Below are positions 41,855 through 55,424 of a stretch of 64,000 bases of DNA, one piece after another (position 1 is the stretch's first letter; the number at the start of each line of letters is the position of its first letter). The DNA lies in contig CAXIPT010000001.1 of assembly GCA_964030475.1 (NCBI GenBank), positions 3,904,849 to 3,968,848 of the forward strand, given 5' to 3'. The position numbers and the translations under genes are program-made. Source of the DNA: Tethya wilhelma (lineage: Eukaryota > Porifera > Demospongiae > Tethyida > Tethyidae). Under the pieces are notes generated by a model that was not told where the DNA came from, did not search any database, and worked only from the letters and a program-made list of their open reading frames with translations.

Positions 41855-44294
41855 CTGTGGTTTCTCTGTAAGAGCCTTCATGATACTGGGTTCAAGGTAC
41901 ACCAGCACATCCAAGAAAGACTTCAGTTCCTTTAGCAAGTCACGGGCACTTCCTGCAGCCAGAGAATTAGTACAATAGTGGGAGATTAATAATTTGGACC
42001 AACATACATATAATGCATCCACACACTTACCATCATAGTTGTCAGGGATCTGTCTCATGGTGTCCTCATCAGGCAGGGACAGTGGCATCTTGGCGGCATA
42101 CGGGAGGGAGCAGAAGTCATACATGCCCTCTTCGCCCCACTGTACAAACAACCGGAGGACTCTGAAGAGGATTGCCAGTTGGAGATCACCAAGGCAAGCA
42201 TGCTGAGTTTGAGTGAGGCTGAAGGAGAAAAAGAAAATCACACAGCATTTTTAAAAAAATTAAAAATTAAAAAATAGACATAGCTAGCACATGATCAAGG
42301 ATGACAAAATTCCTAGTCTACTGAGCTACACTCATTTTTGCTCCACTATGACTGACTATATAACACGGTGAAATTTCATCATGTAAGCTACAGGAAAGGT
42401 TCGTTAAAGCGAAAAATGGGTCTAGCTCGATAGACTGAAAAATTCCATACTTGTGAATGCCAATCTCATGGAAGACATCTCTACTCTCATCCTGGTCATA
42501 CTCGTAGAGTGTGTTCAAGAACTGTGGCAGAGTCTGGTTCAATAGATCGTTGGTTGGAGTACCAGCACCGGCACCAGAGCTATCCACAGTCACCTGAAGG
42601 GGGCAGGGGAGGGGGGTATACGTACATTGCCATGAAAGAAATGATACATTCAAGTTCTACAGCTGTGACTCTACTTCTATACCTCTTTGATGAGGTGTCC
42701 AATGGCAGTTCTGAGTCCAGTGATGACAGCAATGATGGTGTGGTAGTCAGCAGAGTGGAACTCGTAATCCAGCCTCTTGCGGTAATCCTCAGGGATACGG
42801 GCCTGGATTGGATGGATGGATATACAAAGTCAATCAAAATACACACACACAAGCTGATCATCATTGAGTGCTCACCTTGAAAAGGTATGGAAGGGACTTC
42901 TCAAGTGACTTCAAGTCGGCATGTTCTTCCAGACTACAAGTGTAAGATTCCCAATCATGCAATAATAACGGTCAAAGAAAACTATACTGATACAGATATA
43001 CACATGAAAGTAAAAGCCAGCAACCCACCTGTCCAACGACGTGACAGAGCCTTCCTCTTTGAACTTGAAGGGTACTCTGAGAGAGGAGATGGAGGACTCC
43101 TCAATGAGAGGCATCCCTGCAATGCAGTTGGCTAGGACGTCCTCCTGCAGGTGGTCCAGGCTGATGAGTGCCCTCAGCTGAGCTGGGAGGTTGCTGTTAC
43201 TATCAGTAGAGGAACGGGGAGAGGGAAGAGGCAGGTAGCTGTTGCCATGGATCAGCTGAAGCAAGTCAATTGCCCTAAAGGTGTACACAATCAAACAGCA
43301 GCAATAGATGAATAGATCTGCACACCTCCTGATCTCTCACTCACCTCTTAGTTTGTCCCACAAGTATGTAGTGCTGTGACAACTCCATTACGTGGACTTT
43401 GGGCACAGACTGTGGAAAGTACTTAGCGCTGATTGTTGTACGTTCAATGGTCTTCAGCAAGGTTTGCAAGAACTGGTTAATGAAGTTGATCTGAAAAAAA
43501 CCGAACACAAAAACAACCATTAGTAATTATCGATTCCTCCCAAACTCTAGCTACATGTATCCTGTCCAACGTACGATGTCAGTAATGACACAGAAGAGGA
43601 GGTCACTGCCGTGCTGTCCATCCATGGAGTGGGACAAGAGATGGAGGACTGGTGTGTCGTCACTGAGGGACATGGGCCTCTTGTGCTTGGTACAACCAGT
43701 CAGGTGGACGTAGTCGTTGAAATCATCTAACAATAAAGTTAAAGCATATCAAAATGTTACTAGAGGAGACTATTGAATATCGAATGGATATATGCATAAG
43801 TTTCGTATAGCCGGAAATTTAAAAATTTGACAGTTTGTCCACAGATTGTGAATATAAATATTGCCAAATTTTAAATTTGACAACTTGAACTTTGACAGTC
43901 AAATAAAAATTCCCATCAATATTTCTGGCTATATGGAACATCATTAGACTGAGTATACCAAATATGAACATTAAAGTTACCTTTGAGTTTTTCATAGTAC
44001 ACTTTTCGGTCAGAAAGAGAGTGTTTGGCAACCACTTTAGCAAGTCGTCCGAGAGTGATTGATGTGGCGTCATCGTAGCTCACGGCATAGGCCAGTTCAG
44101 TGTGCAGCCACTGGTAGAGGTCAACCACACGGGCAAGGAGGTTGACACCCATCCTGAGACGAGGGTACTCGAGGACGAAGCGAGAGAGAGGGTAGAGATC
44201 CTGGGCAGGATCAGTGATGTCAGCTGAAGAGAGCACACTCTGTGCCAAGGTCTTCACGTCAGGGAACCATGGGTAGCGAGCATCAAGGTGCCTA

Positions 44295-44340
<46 letters not shown>

Positions 44341-45576
44341 TTATTGACATGAACCAGTATTCAATAGGTTTGCTGTCAAACAAAACAAGGAGCTTACATG
44401 ATGTCCTTCAGTACTGGCATCTTCAACAGAGCACTGTCTTTGGCAAACTGCAAATATTAACACAATGCATCAAACAAAGGTACACCTTCATCTTTAAAGG
44501 CTTACATCTTGTTTCAGTGTTTCCCGGCGAGGGAGGAAGATCTGGGTATGCCACACCTTCTCATATCTGTCTTGCTCCATTCGGTTGTAGAGCTTACCAG
44601 TGAGACGAGAGTGGGACAGCAACTGTTGCTATAGAAACAGAACAAACAAAAAGAACATCATGATATTGTGAAATAACTCAAATTTTGCAGAGAGATAGTT
44701 TCTTACTTCGAACATCTGGTTGAGACAGCCACCAACCAGGAGGAACCTCTCCTCCTCCGACACTGAGAGGCCAGTGCACAGGAGCCTCCACATCTTGATC
44801 ATCTGAGAGAGACAGTACTCACGAACTGGCTCGTTGTCAGAAATGATCTTTCCTGAGAGTTTCTGCCCAGCATCTGCTTGAGTCAACTGGGCAACTGAGA
44901 AGGAAGCAAAGTTGGTCCACAGCAGGAGGTAGAGGGAGTGAAGGCTGAGGGTGCCTCTTGTTGCATGCTGGATGTAGTCATGACGACCGTACATTCCATC
45001 AGGAGTTAGCTCAACCCCAGCATCATAGAAGGCAGTCTTGGGACCAACAACAGAGTCATACTGAGTAGATGAAGAAAAAATAAAGAAAATGAAGCCAATA
45101 AGCAACAGTTTCTGTTTTTATGTGCACAGATGCAATGCACAATGTTCAGTATGTACCATGAATCCAGTAATGTAGGAGCCGGTCAGCTCCTCAACGTTGA
45201 AGAGATGGTACCACAGATGTGTGGACTGAGGCTGGCAGCCCAACGCAATGGTGATCATGTGTATTATGGAAATACAGAGATCATTATCTAGCAGGGAGAA
45301 AGAGAGAGAAAACCATAAGAGTTAAGCAATGTAGTGAGAGAAAGCATATGAGTATTACCTTCACTATTGGCTGAGTGGAAGATGTTGTAGAGCTGGTCAG
45401 TTCTGGAAGAGTCAGGGGAGCAGTTCTTCAACATGAACTCAGGGTCAAGGAAGCACTGGAAGAGTTGGCTCACAGGTGGAGTGAGCTTCTTGACAAGGTT
45501 AGTTCCAACCACACTAGCCAGGGTTGGTGAGTTCTTCTGCAAGAGAGAAGGAAGAGAGTCGACCAATCGTCACAAA

Positions 45577-45613
<37 letters not shown>

Positions 45614-45614
45614 N

Positions 45615-45681
<67 letters not shown>

Positions 45682-48600
45682 TAGATGCACAGATGCGTGT
45701 GTGTACCTTCTTCAAGTAGTACTCGTTGCAAATAGCCAGCCACATGGCCATTCTGAAACAGTCAGACTTCTTCATCATGGCGGCACGGCCAGAGGGGATG
45801 GTCAGATTCAATGTGCCACTAGAACTAGACAAACAGAAGCAAAACAACATAGTAGTATATTGTGTTAAGAATAATATTTCCTCAAGCATATACTCACCAT
45901 TCATCTGCAATGCGAACCAACTCCTTCACTTTCTGCTGAGCACCGTGTGTGGTGTTGACGGCATTCATAGCAGCAGTCACTCTGGAGTAGATTGACTGGA
46001 ACTCCACTCCCATGTCTTCGTAGGGCATGAAGGTGCCAGTGTTGGAGGGCAGAGGGGCCTGTAGCAAAGGTGTACATCAAGAAGAAGAAGAAGAAGAAGA
46101 AGTGATAAAACATGAATGCAAATATATACACATTACTCACGTTACACAGAGCTTTGTGGAAGGGTTTCAAACAATTGATGCCATCACAGAGCAGACTGTA
46201 CTGGTCTGTCAGCAGGTGGACAAACTTTGCGAAGCTCTGCTGCTCCTTGAGTAGGTGCATGACTAGGACGAGTCCATGGCCACCAGCAGTGCCCCCTCCC
46301 ATCCACTGGTCATCAAGGATGGCATTGAGATCCTCCAAGATAGAGTAGATCTAAAGAGTGAGAAAGAGATGAGATAAATAATTCACTTTAGGGAAATTTT
46401 CGACTGAAACCCAACACTTACGGTGTTGATCTTGGAGCTGTCCTTCATGTCCAGATGGCTGGCCACCTCCTTGATGATGACCTGGACAATGGCCTGCTCC
46501 TCGATGTGGAGGAGGAGGAGCTGTTCCTCCGCCACTCCACTGCGACACTCCTGGTTGCAACAGGGACACGAGTGGCCCTCAAACCAGTGCTCACACTGGA
46601 TAGGATAGATGAATGGAAATACACAATCATGAATTGGTATATATATATAGTGCTGTCACATGCACATCAATACCCACCTTGGCAATGTTCTGAGTGGTCT
46701 TGATGAGGGATGACAAATCAAATTTGGAATTGAGCAGGTCATCGAATATGGTGAGGAAGTAGAGATGAGCAAGAGGCTGCTGCATCAGCTGGTTCTGTAC
46801 ACAAAGACAACTCCACAATCAACATGTACCCCAATATATTTCCAAGATTACACTTACATCAGCAGCTGGGCATGGCTCAATGGCATCACTGAACTGGTAG
46901 AAGGTTGGAATGTAAGGCCCGGCAGCACCAAGAGACTCATCAGCAGAGAGCACTTTGGAGATCAGAGAATGAATCTGTTCGCAAAGACACAGGTATTTCA
47001 GCCACAGCAATCACAGGAAGTTTTCATTACCACAACAGGAAGTAAAAAAACTCTTACATACAAACTTTCACAAGATGGTCTTACGTGTGTTTCTTGGAAG
47101 AAGAGCATCACAGTGTGGGTGGGGCGCTCGACGGCCTTGGTTGGAGAGAGGAGGATGCGATGGAGGTAGAGCTTGAAGACAGACATGGGGATGTAGGAGC
47201 CCATCGTCTTCACAGGGTTCCTCTCCACAAACACATCGGGTGAGTTAGGGTCAAAGTCCATCTTGGAGAGCAAGTCCTCAGAGAATCCAACCTAGAAATG
47301 ATTAGAAAAAAAATATTAAAAGCACTTCAAAAAATGTAAAACCACGCTTATGGTATTGATATTAAGCTACAAAAAAGGCCAAATTAACATACGTCGATGA
47401 CTTCGTTCATGAGGAAATTGGCCTGCCATTGAGTCTGTAGGTTGGCCATCTTCAAGAAGAAGAGGATGTCCTCAGAGTGGTAGCCAGAACGGTGAGAGGA
47501 GAAGAAGTGAGCAAACAGTCCCTCCAGAACATGTCTGATCCTAGAGTGTGATTCTGAAGTTAGCTCAGTCTGAATGCTCTTGGCAATGTTCCTCAGTCTT
47601 GGACTATCACTGACAAGCTGAGAAAAAAAAAAGTAATGGTAGAGGCATTAAGTTTCAAACGAAAAAAAAATGTAAACAAAAACTGTAGTGTACCTCCATG
47701 GTTGGCTTGAAGTACTGCATGTAGAGTTTGTTGAACGTTTTCAGTCCATGCTGCAGGTCGTCAGTGTGGTAGGTGGGGTTTGAACGAATGAGCAGGAACA
47801 GTGCATGCATGACACTGTGTTTGGCCTGAGCTGGTATGGTAGAACACTTGTATATCTGCTCATTCATGGCTGGCATGGACATCTGGATGGAAGAAGGAGG
47901 AAGAAAAAAGCCACAATTATTATCAGAATCTTTTTTTTAGGGGGGGGGGAGGGGGGCACACAGATAAGTCACACTTGCAAGCTAGTACTAGAGATCACTC
48001 ACCACATCTCTGTAGGCCATGTACCACTGCCTCACTTGTCCTGTCTCTCTCTCCTCGAGCTGAGGGTCAGTGGTGTTGGCACAGCTCATGCCAATGGCAG
48101 CAATGGCATTGAAGAGGGTGTTGATGACAAACACGCTGAGAGCCTCCGGATGACCAAGAAGGTTCTCGCTGTCTTCCACCTCCTCCAGGATGGACTGAGA
48201 GGAAGAGCTGATACGACTGGTGAGAGAAGGAAGAACAGCTTTAGCCTTCTCTATCTGCTCAAGAGGACGAAGGATAGAGACCACTTTAGCCAGGTTCAGC
48301 TTGTGAATGTTCACGTAGACGTGCAGCATGGCGAGGCGTTGCACCACACTTCTTTCGTCAAGATTACCAAAAGCAGCTCGAAGAACTTTTTGGCTGATAC
48401 CTGTGCTACCAAACTCAAGGCGTAACTTTTGGTGAGTGAAATCTTCGAGGTACTTCTGCCACAAGAATTCTGTCTTTCTCATCACCTGTACAGCTAGCGA
48501 TACAGTAGTCTTCTCAGTACCCTGAAACAAAAAGAAAGCATGTAGATTGTTTAAAACAACACAACAAACAAAAAAACAAACAAACAAACAACAACAAACT

Positions 48601-51600
48601 ATAATATCATTCTACGTACTCCAGAGAGCTCTTCTAGCTTTGTTTCTACGTTCTTGAGCATTTCGGCCATGGTCTTCACTTTGCTCTGCTCAGAGGCTTG
48701 GAACAGTGTGATGGGTGGCTCCGTGCGATCACTGAGCATGTCGACATGCTGATTCACCTCCATCCTACTCTGGTCCACGAGCTTCTCAACAGCAGAAGAG
48801 ACGAGGTGAAAGAAGGGAAACTTTGGAGCGAGGAAAGCCTGGTTCATTATGTCTCCAGCAGAAGCATCGCTGGCAATTCCCAACATTTTCAGTTCGCTGA
48901 GTTTGGGAATGGGATAGATCCTGAGCACGGCAAGGAAGAGGGTCTGCACAGCTGGAATGGCATCGGGGTTGAAAATGACGTCGATGTTCATGCCCTCGTT
49001 CATTTTGTACACCATGTGAACCAGGAAGTCAAAGAAGAGGTTCTTGAAGAGAGTCTGAAGCGAGTCGATCACATTCAAGGTCCTCTCGTGCTGCTGGGAA
49101 AGAATGGCAGCCTTCTCCAGGTACTCCACCATGACACTCGGATGCCAGTAAGAGTTGAATCTCTCACAGAGAACATCTCCAACACCCTTGGCAAAGAAGA
49201 GCTCCTCCAGGATGCTGTTTCTCTCAGGTATACTCATCGGCTTGTTGAAGGAGGAGGTGGGGTGAGAGCCAAAGAACACTCGTGATGATATCACAGGAAT
49301 GGCCTCTCGAAGGAGTGAGTTGAGCTGGGTGGCAATGGAGCTGTCCGGAGAGGGGGAGGAGTTGTAGCACTGCCTGAACCAGTCACGGATGTCGATGACA
49401 CCAGCCTGTGGACCGTAGCCGATCACATCGAGGTAGTGGAAGTCCCAGCCTTGGAGGAACAGGGACGGGTAGCAAGGACTGGTCAGTTTGGAGCTTGGGA
49501 AGTGCAACAAGAGGACGTAGAGCTTCCTCGAATCTTCTGAACGGCTTTCAGTTTCCTCGATCATGATTCGCAAGTGGTTCACAACTTCCTTGGAGGTTTC
49601 TTGCATGTTGATGACCATGAGAAGAGTGTTCTGCATCTTAGAGGAGGCAAACGATTTGAGGAGGTCATTGACGTATGTGTACGAGGTGACAGAGGAGAGC
49701 TTGTGCACCACCAGCTGGTCGTGCTGAGTGAGCACCAAGTTACTGAGGAAGGCATCGGTGTCAGTCAGGGAGGAGGCCTCAGGGATGGCACTGGGATACT
49801 GGGCTGGAAGGTGGTGAAGGAGCTGGGAAGAGCGCGTGTAGCAGATCAGTTTATTTGCATTGAATCTCCTACAGGAACAAAAAACAGAAACAATTAATTT
49901 TAGCATCTGAGAGAGCACACATCATGGTCAAGACAAAAAGTCATCAACTAAATTTGTACACTTCTACCGACACAAGACTTACTCCTTGATGTAGGCATGC
50001 TGTGGCTCAATGAGGGACTTGAGACTGAAGTGCTGCTGGTGGTTGAGGTAGGTCTGGATGTAGGAGGAGGGCACCTTGCGATGATGCATGCACAACGCCT
50101 CGGAGGTCATCAGCTGCATGAGCCTCTTGCACAAGTGGCGGACGAGCCAGTGAGTGAGGACGGACACCACCAGGCAGGCATTGGCGGAGATCTCCTTGGA
50201 TATGACCTTGGTGGACTTGGTCTGGTAGAGGATACGCAGGGCCTCCGTCACTGACATGTAGATAGTCTCCGTGGAGTTGTACTCTGAAGACATTCGCAGG
50301 ATCTGTCCGGCAAACTCTGAATCTCGTTGCACCAATGCAAACACCTCTTCAGCATCTAGTTCCATCTCCTCCAGTGAGCACTGTGATATAACAAAATAAG
50401 AGTTGCTTGTGAAACATTACGCTATTGTAGCACATGATTGTGTGTAGAGGTGTAGTATTCAACTCACAACAGGAATTTGGAATCCAGCATTCTCTTTCAG
50501 CGCCTGGAGCAGCATTTCCAGGATTCTCATTTTCACCTCTGTTGGAGGAGTCTCAACATTGGGCCTTTGATAGCGAGGCTTGTAGTCGTTCTCAATGGGA
50601 GGCAGGAGAGTGATGAGGAGAGAGCTGATGGTGTCTGGCTGGAGACCGTAGATACTGGAGGCATCTCCAACATACCCCAAGAACTCATTAGCCTGGGTAA
50701 AAGAAGGAACAGCACATTAATTCATATACACAATCACGGTCACTAAGCAGAGCACATGGGTGTTACTACTAACCAAGAAGAGGATTTTAAAAAATACTTG
50801 CTCACCTTTTCAGCAGCTGTCTTGAGCACCACGGTCAGAGCGGGGGGTAGGTTGCTGAGGGTGGCCTCCAACACTAGCTCGTGAGACAGGAGGTACTTCT
50901 CAAACCGGTTGAGGAAAGGAGGAGGGATGAACTCCAGCTCCGACTGCTTCACGATCACCATGCACTCAAAGTCTGGGTGTATACGGCAAGGCTTGATGTG
51001 GGCTCCGATGGATATGTTGGAGTAGAAGCGAGGACCGTTGGTGGCGTCATCGATGCGATGGAATCGACGATTGAAGAGGTCGTAGAAGCTCTCGTGGATG
51101 GCATCAGTTTGAGAGAGGACCACGGTGTGTCCTTCAGTGGCAGAGTGGCGGACCGCAGCAATAGTGTTCACCTGCGAACACAAAACACACTCATAAGTGA
51201 ATGTTTTTGCAGGCTTGTTATTTGTGCAAAATTCTAAATATGACCATTGTTTCTTCTTGTAACAGGTAGACATCAGAGATAATAATACAACCAATAAAGG
51301 TACACTTTTAAAGAGAAAATCAACCAACACACCTTCTGGAGCTCAGAATCCCCAGGGAAGTCGCTGCACATGTACACCTTGGTGTTCCTCCTGTCGAGCA
51401 CCCCAGTGGAAAAGAGCAGTCGTACCAGTGAGCCATCCTCGCTGGAGTCAATGATCAGCTTGTAGCGCATCTCATTCTCAGCTCCAGTGGCGGTGGGATG
51501 ATCGATGAGACTACTGCACAAGATGTCGAGGATGTTACGAGCAAGAACCTTGTCCGGGGAGGAGTGCACCTGAGAACACACAAAAAGTTGTTTGAACAGT

Positions 51601-54600
51601 AGAAAGCTGAACAAAATGAATCCACAAATTTATATTTTCTGACTTACTGCTCTGAGGAAGACCTTGCAGATGTACTGAAAGTCCTCCTTGCTGACTCCAT
51701 TGAAGTTTCTCTCCAAGGCCTTCTTCACCAGCTGAGGGGACAGCATCTCCATGCGGTTACGACGGAGGTATGAGATGAAGTGGATGAAATCACGCAGTCC
51801 GAAGAATCTCTTGAGATTCTCTCTCCTCATGAGGGCCTCGTAGGCGGGACAGAAGCTTGCGACAATGTCCATGTCTTTCCTGAGCTCGGGAGGAGGGTTG
51901 TCGGGGATCTCACACAGGCATCCTTTGGCCAGAGTCACGAGGTCCTCTTGAGAGGCATCTGGTCGGAAGAGACTCACAGCTCGGTTGGTTTTGGCAGCAT
52001 CCAGGACATGATTGCTGATGGCTACAAAGGAGACCTCTTGTGTGTCGAGAAAGTAGTGCAGCACCTTCAAGGATTCGTGCCTCTCTTGAGGCAGACCGGC
52101 CTCATCCATGAACACCACACAGTAGACGGGCAGGGGTACCTTCTGGTGGCTACGCTGCCTGTTGATGGCTCGGTTGAACACCGTCGAGATCTCATTGGAA
52201 GTGGTTCTACGTGAGCACTGGTAGACTTGCGGATCCAGAGATTTGAAAATCTCCGTCTTTCTGAACTCGGCAACCTTTGACTCTTGTCCCTTGAGGTTGG
52301 CAAGAGTGAGATTGAAGGAGAGGGTCTTTGAGGAGCCAGGGGAGCCCACGATGATGAGAGGAGTATGTGTCATGGTGCAAATAATGGTGGCAAACAGGTT
52401 CTCCTTCAGAGCATTTGTCTTGGCGATACCAGGAGGAAGATCAATGTGGTTGATGTACCAGTTGAGCTCCTCTTCGAAGCACTTGGAGAAAGACACCCTG
52501 GAGAGAGTCGTGGCGTGATCCAGTGTCTCGCGATACTTGTTGCGATGCTTGGAGTCAAGGCGCAGATAGTAAACCAGGCCGAGAGCAACTACTACTGCCC
52601 GGGAGTTGTACTCACACCGAGCACCGTATGGCTTGTATTTCCTGTACATCTTCATGAGCCACTCGTAGAAGGTGAACACCCTCTGTATGTCCCTCTGGCT
52701 GACACAGCTTCGGGAGTACTCTGATGCCTCAGCTTCAGTGAGGCCACACTCCTTGGAATTCAACTGTTCAAAAGCGTAGCTGCGCAAGAGATTCTGGCTT
52801 TTAACTATGAGATCGGTGAACGTAGCCAGATCAGCGTTGGTGCCATCCTTGTTGAAGATCTTCATCTTGGCCAGGATGTAGTCTCTCTCCTGGCTCTCAC
52901 CGAGAGCTCCGTAGTCCCACATGAGGCACTGGAGGGTGGGGTGGAGTTGGCGGACATAGTAGGTGCCTCGAATCCACGAGTCTTGAGTACCAATTGCAGC
53001 AAGACTGTTGCCACGGTGTGGGTTGCACGCTCCAATGATGAATATGTTGGAAGGAATTGGCTATCGAGAAAAGTATTGAATTGGAATGAATTTTTATCTC
53101 AACAAGGAAAGAAACTTTAGTGGTAGTATTAATGATTGCTAGGAAGCACCATTGAGAGGCCAATGCTGATAACTTACTCTTCCATCAAGAGTTCTGTCAA
53201 TGATGATCTCCTTGAAGAGACCAAGACATGCAGATGTGTTCACTTCATCGAGAAACACCTGAAAGGTGTGACAAAGGGAATTGTTAAATAATATGCCACC
53301 ATAGAGAAGACAATGAAAGAGCTCACAGTGATGAAAGGGATCCTGATGTGATGCTTGAATCGCTCGAATGACTTGTCAAGTTCTTCAGCCTGCTCGAAAA
53401 TGGGCTCAAAGAATTTGATGATTTGGGATGGAGTCAAAGCTGAAAGGAGGAAACAGATGAGGTAAGTACAATAGTGGATCAGTGTGCATGCAGTGATGCA
53501 AAGAACAGCTTACCAGCATGAACATTGAGCTTGTAAAACATGCTCTTTATCTTTGAGTTCAAAAACTTGAAGAGGAGACGTGCAGTGTCCTATGGAGAGT
53601 GCATGTATACAAAATATAAGTAAGCATGTACACAGAATGAAGTTTTGTAAAGTACAGTAGATCGGGAAATTTTTGCCATTAAAATTTTTTCGCCACCTGC
53701 GCAAGTGGCGAAAATTAAATGCGCGAAAATTTAAAACGTATGGTGATCTTTAACTAATCGGTCAAAGTGGCGAAAATTAAACACGCGAAAATTTATAGCG
53801 GCCAAAATTTCCCGATCTACGATAAAAAGTAAGTACATAACATGAACCTAGTGAACAATGCACACACAAACACATACCTTGGGGTTGTCTTTGTACTTGG
53901 CAGAGCCGACCAACTTTGGAACGGTGGTGACCTTCTCATCCCTGTCCTCCTCTCGCAGCTCGAGCATGGAGAGCTCAGGGTCTCCCACCAGCTCAAGGAT
54001 GAGGTCTCTGATCACGGAGTAAAACTGACCCTTCTCGAGGGGAAGCTCTCCAATGGTTATCAGGTCATCCTCACGCATGGTTCCATTGGTGGTGATAGCT
54101 TTGACAGAGTCAATACAACCAGGGTTCTTCTCCAACACACTTGGTGGCAGTTCTGCAGTAAAACAAGCAACAATGTGCTCACATAACACACACCATACTC
54201 ACTACAAACCCTGAGAGTAGTACTTACTTTCAAGCTGTGTCCTGATGTGGTCCAGAACCCGATCCTTGTAGACGCCCCAGTTTTTGAAGAGGGAAAAGTT
54301 CCAGAGTTTGGAGAGCATCTCCATGAGGGCTGTCTTCCCCACTCCTGTCTCTCCCTCAATGATAACAGGGACACCACACTCAGCTCGCTCATGAATGTTC
54401 AACATCTTGATGGCAAAGTCCAGAGTCAGCACGTACGCTGAGTCGTCTATTGGACTCAGACGATTCCTGAGATCCAAAGGAACACCGAGAGCACGAGAGA
54501 GATAGGAGTCCAACAAATCTCGGGAATAGAGCTCCCTAGAGAGACAGACAGAAGGGGAGTTCAAATACCGTATAGCGGAATATTTTCGTGGGGGGAAAAT

Positions 54601-55389
54601 TTTTGCGAATTTCGCAGTTTGGCAGCTTTCTGCGAAAATTTTCCCCCACGAAGTATGTGGTCGTCACGTAATGTTGAGATGCAATCCATGAAAATTTTCC
54701 CCACAATACATATTGCAAGACTACAGTTACTAGGCTCAATGCTTGTGTATGTATTTCAGTACAAAATAGCTTGAGCCTCATAGCAAAAAATTTATTAATT
54801 TTCATCTTGAAATCATTTCATCCGTACATCATGTTAGGAATTTGGACTCCAATCTTCTTGAACTTCTCCTTGTCTTCCGGAGCGATCTCATCGGGATGGA
54901 GGGACATGAGACCGAACGTCCCACCGCCATCTTTGAAGTCGTAGATGAGCTGATGGTGGGGCTTCAGGGACCAGTTCTCTCGGATGATGGGGTCACAGAA
55001 GTCACTGACTTCCCTGAGCATGGTGTCCATGAGAGTGGAGCCAAGATGGGTGGTGTCGTTCTTGCGTGGCTGGCCTCCCTCCTCGGGTATGATGTACTCT
55101 GACGCTCCATTGTTGTAGTTGAAGGCGGGGCAGTTGTCCAAGAAAGCACAACGGCGTTTCATGTATCTACACAAAACAAACAATAATGTTTTTTGAAAAT
55201 GGAAAATGAAGGGCTTAAAATTATATTTATCTTACTTTACAAAGAGTTTTTGAGTGGCCTTGTTCTTCTTCATGTGCTGAGGAGTGTAGTGATTGAGTAG
55301 CTTCAAACAATCAGACTCACTGAGATCTGGTTCGAGACTGAACTTCACCGGGACACCTGGCTTCCTACTCTGGAATGGACCACCACCAC

Positions 55390-55424
<35 letters not shown>

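Noticed and set aside
46083..46102. (GAA)n run as a possible functional repeat
   Set aside because: Only about 20 bases, intronic, and ordinary for this repeat-rich sequence.
48698..49285. Long plus-strand open frame opposite the RNF213-like gene (also 47805-48425, 53842-54186, 58151-58597)
   Set aside because: These mirror long minus-strand coding exons whose proteins match the AAA family; the plus-strand products are low-complexity and match nothing.
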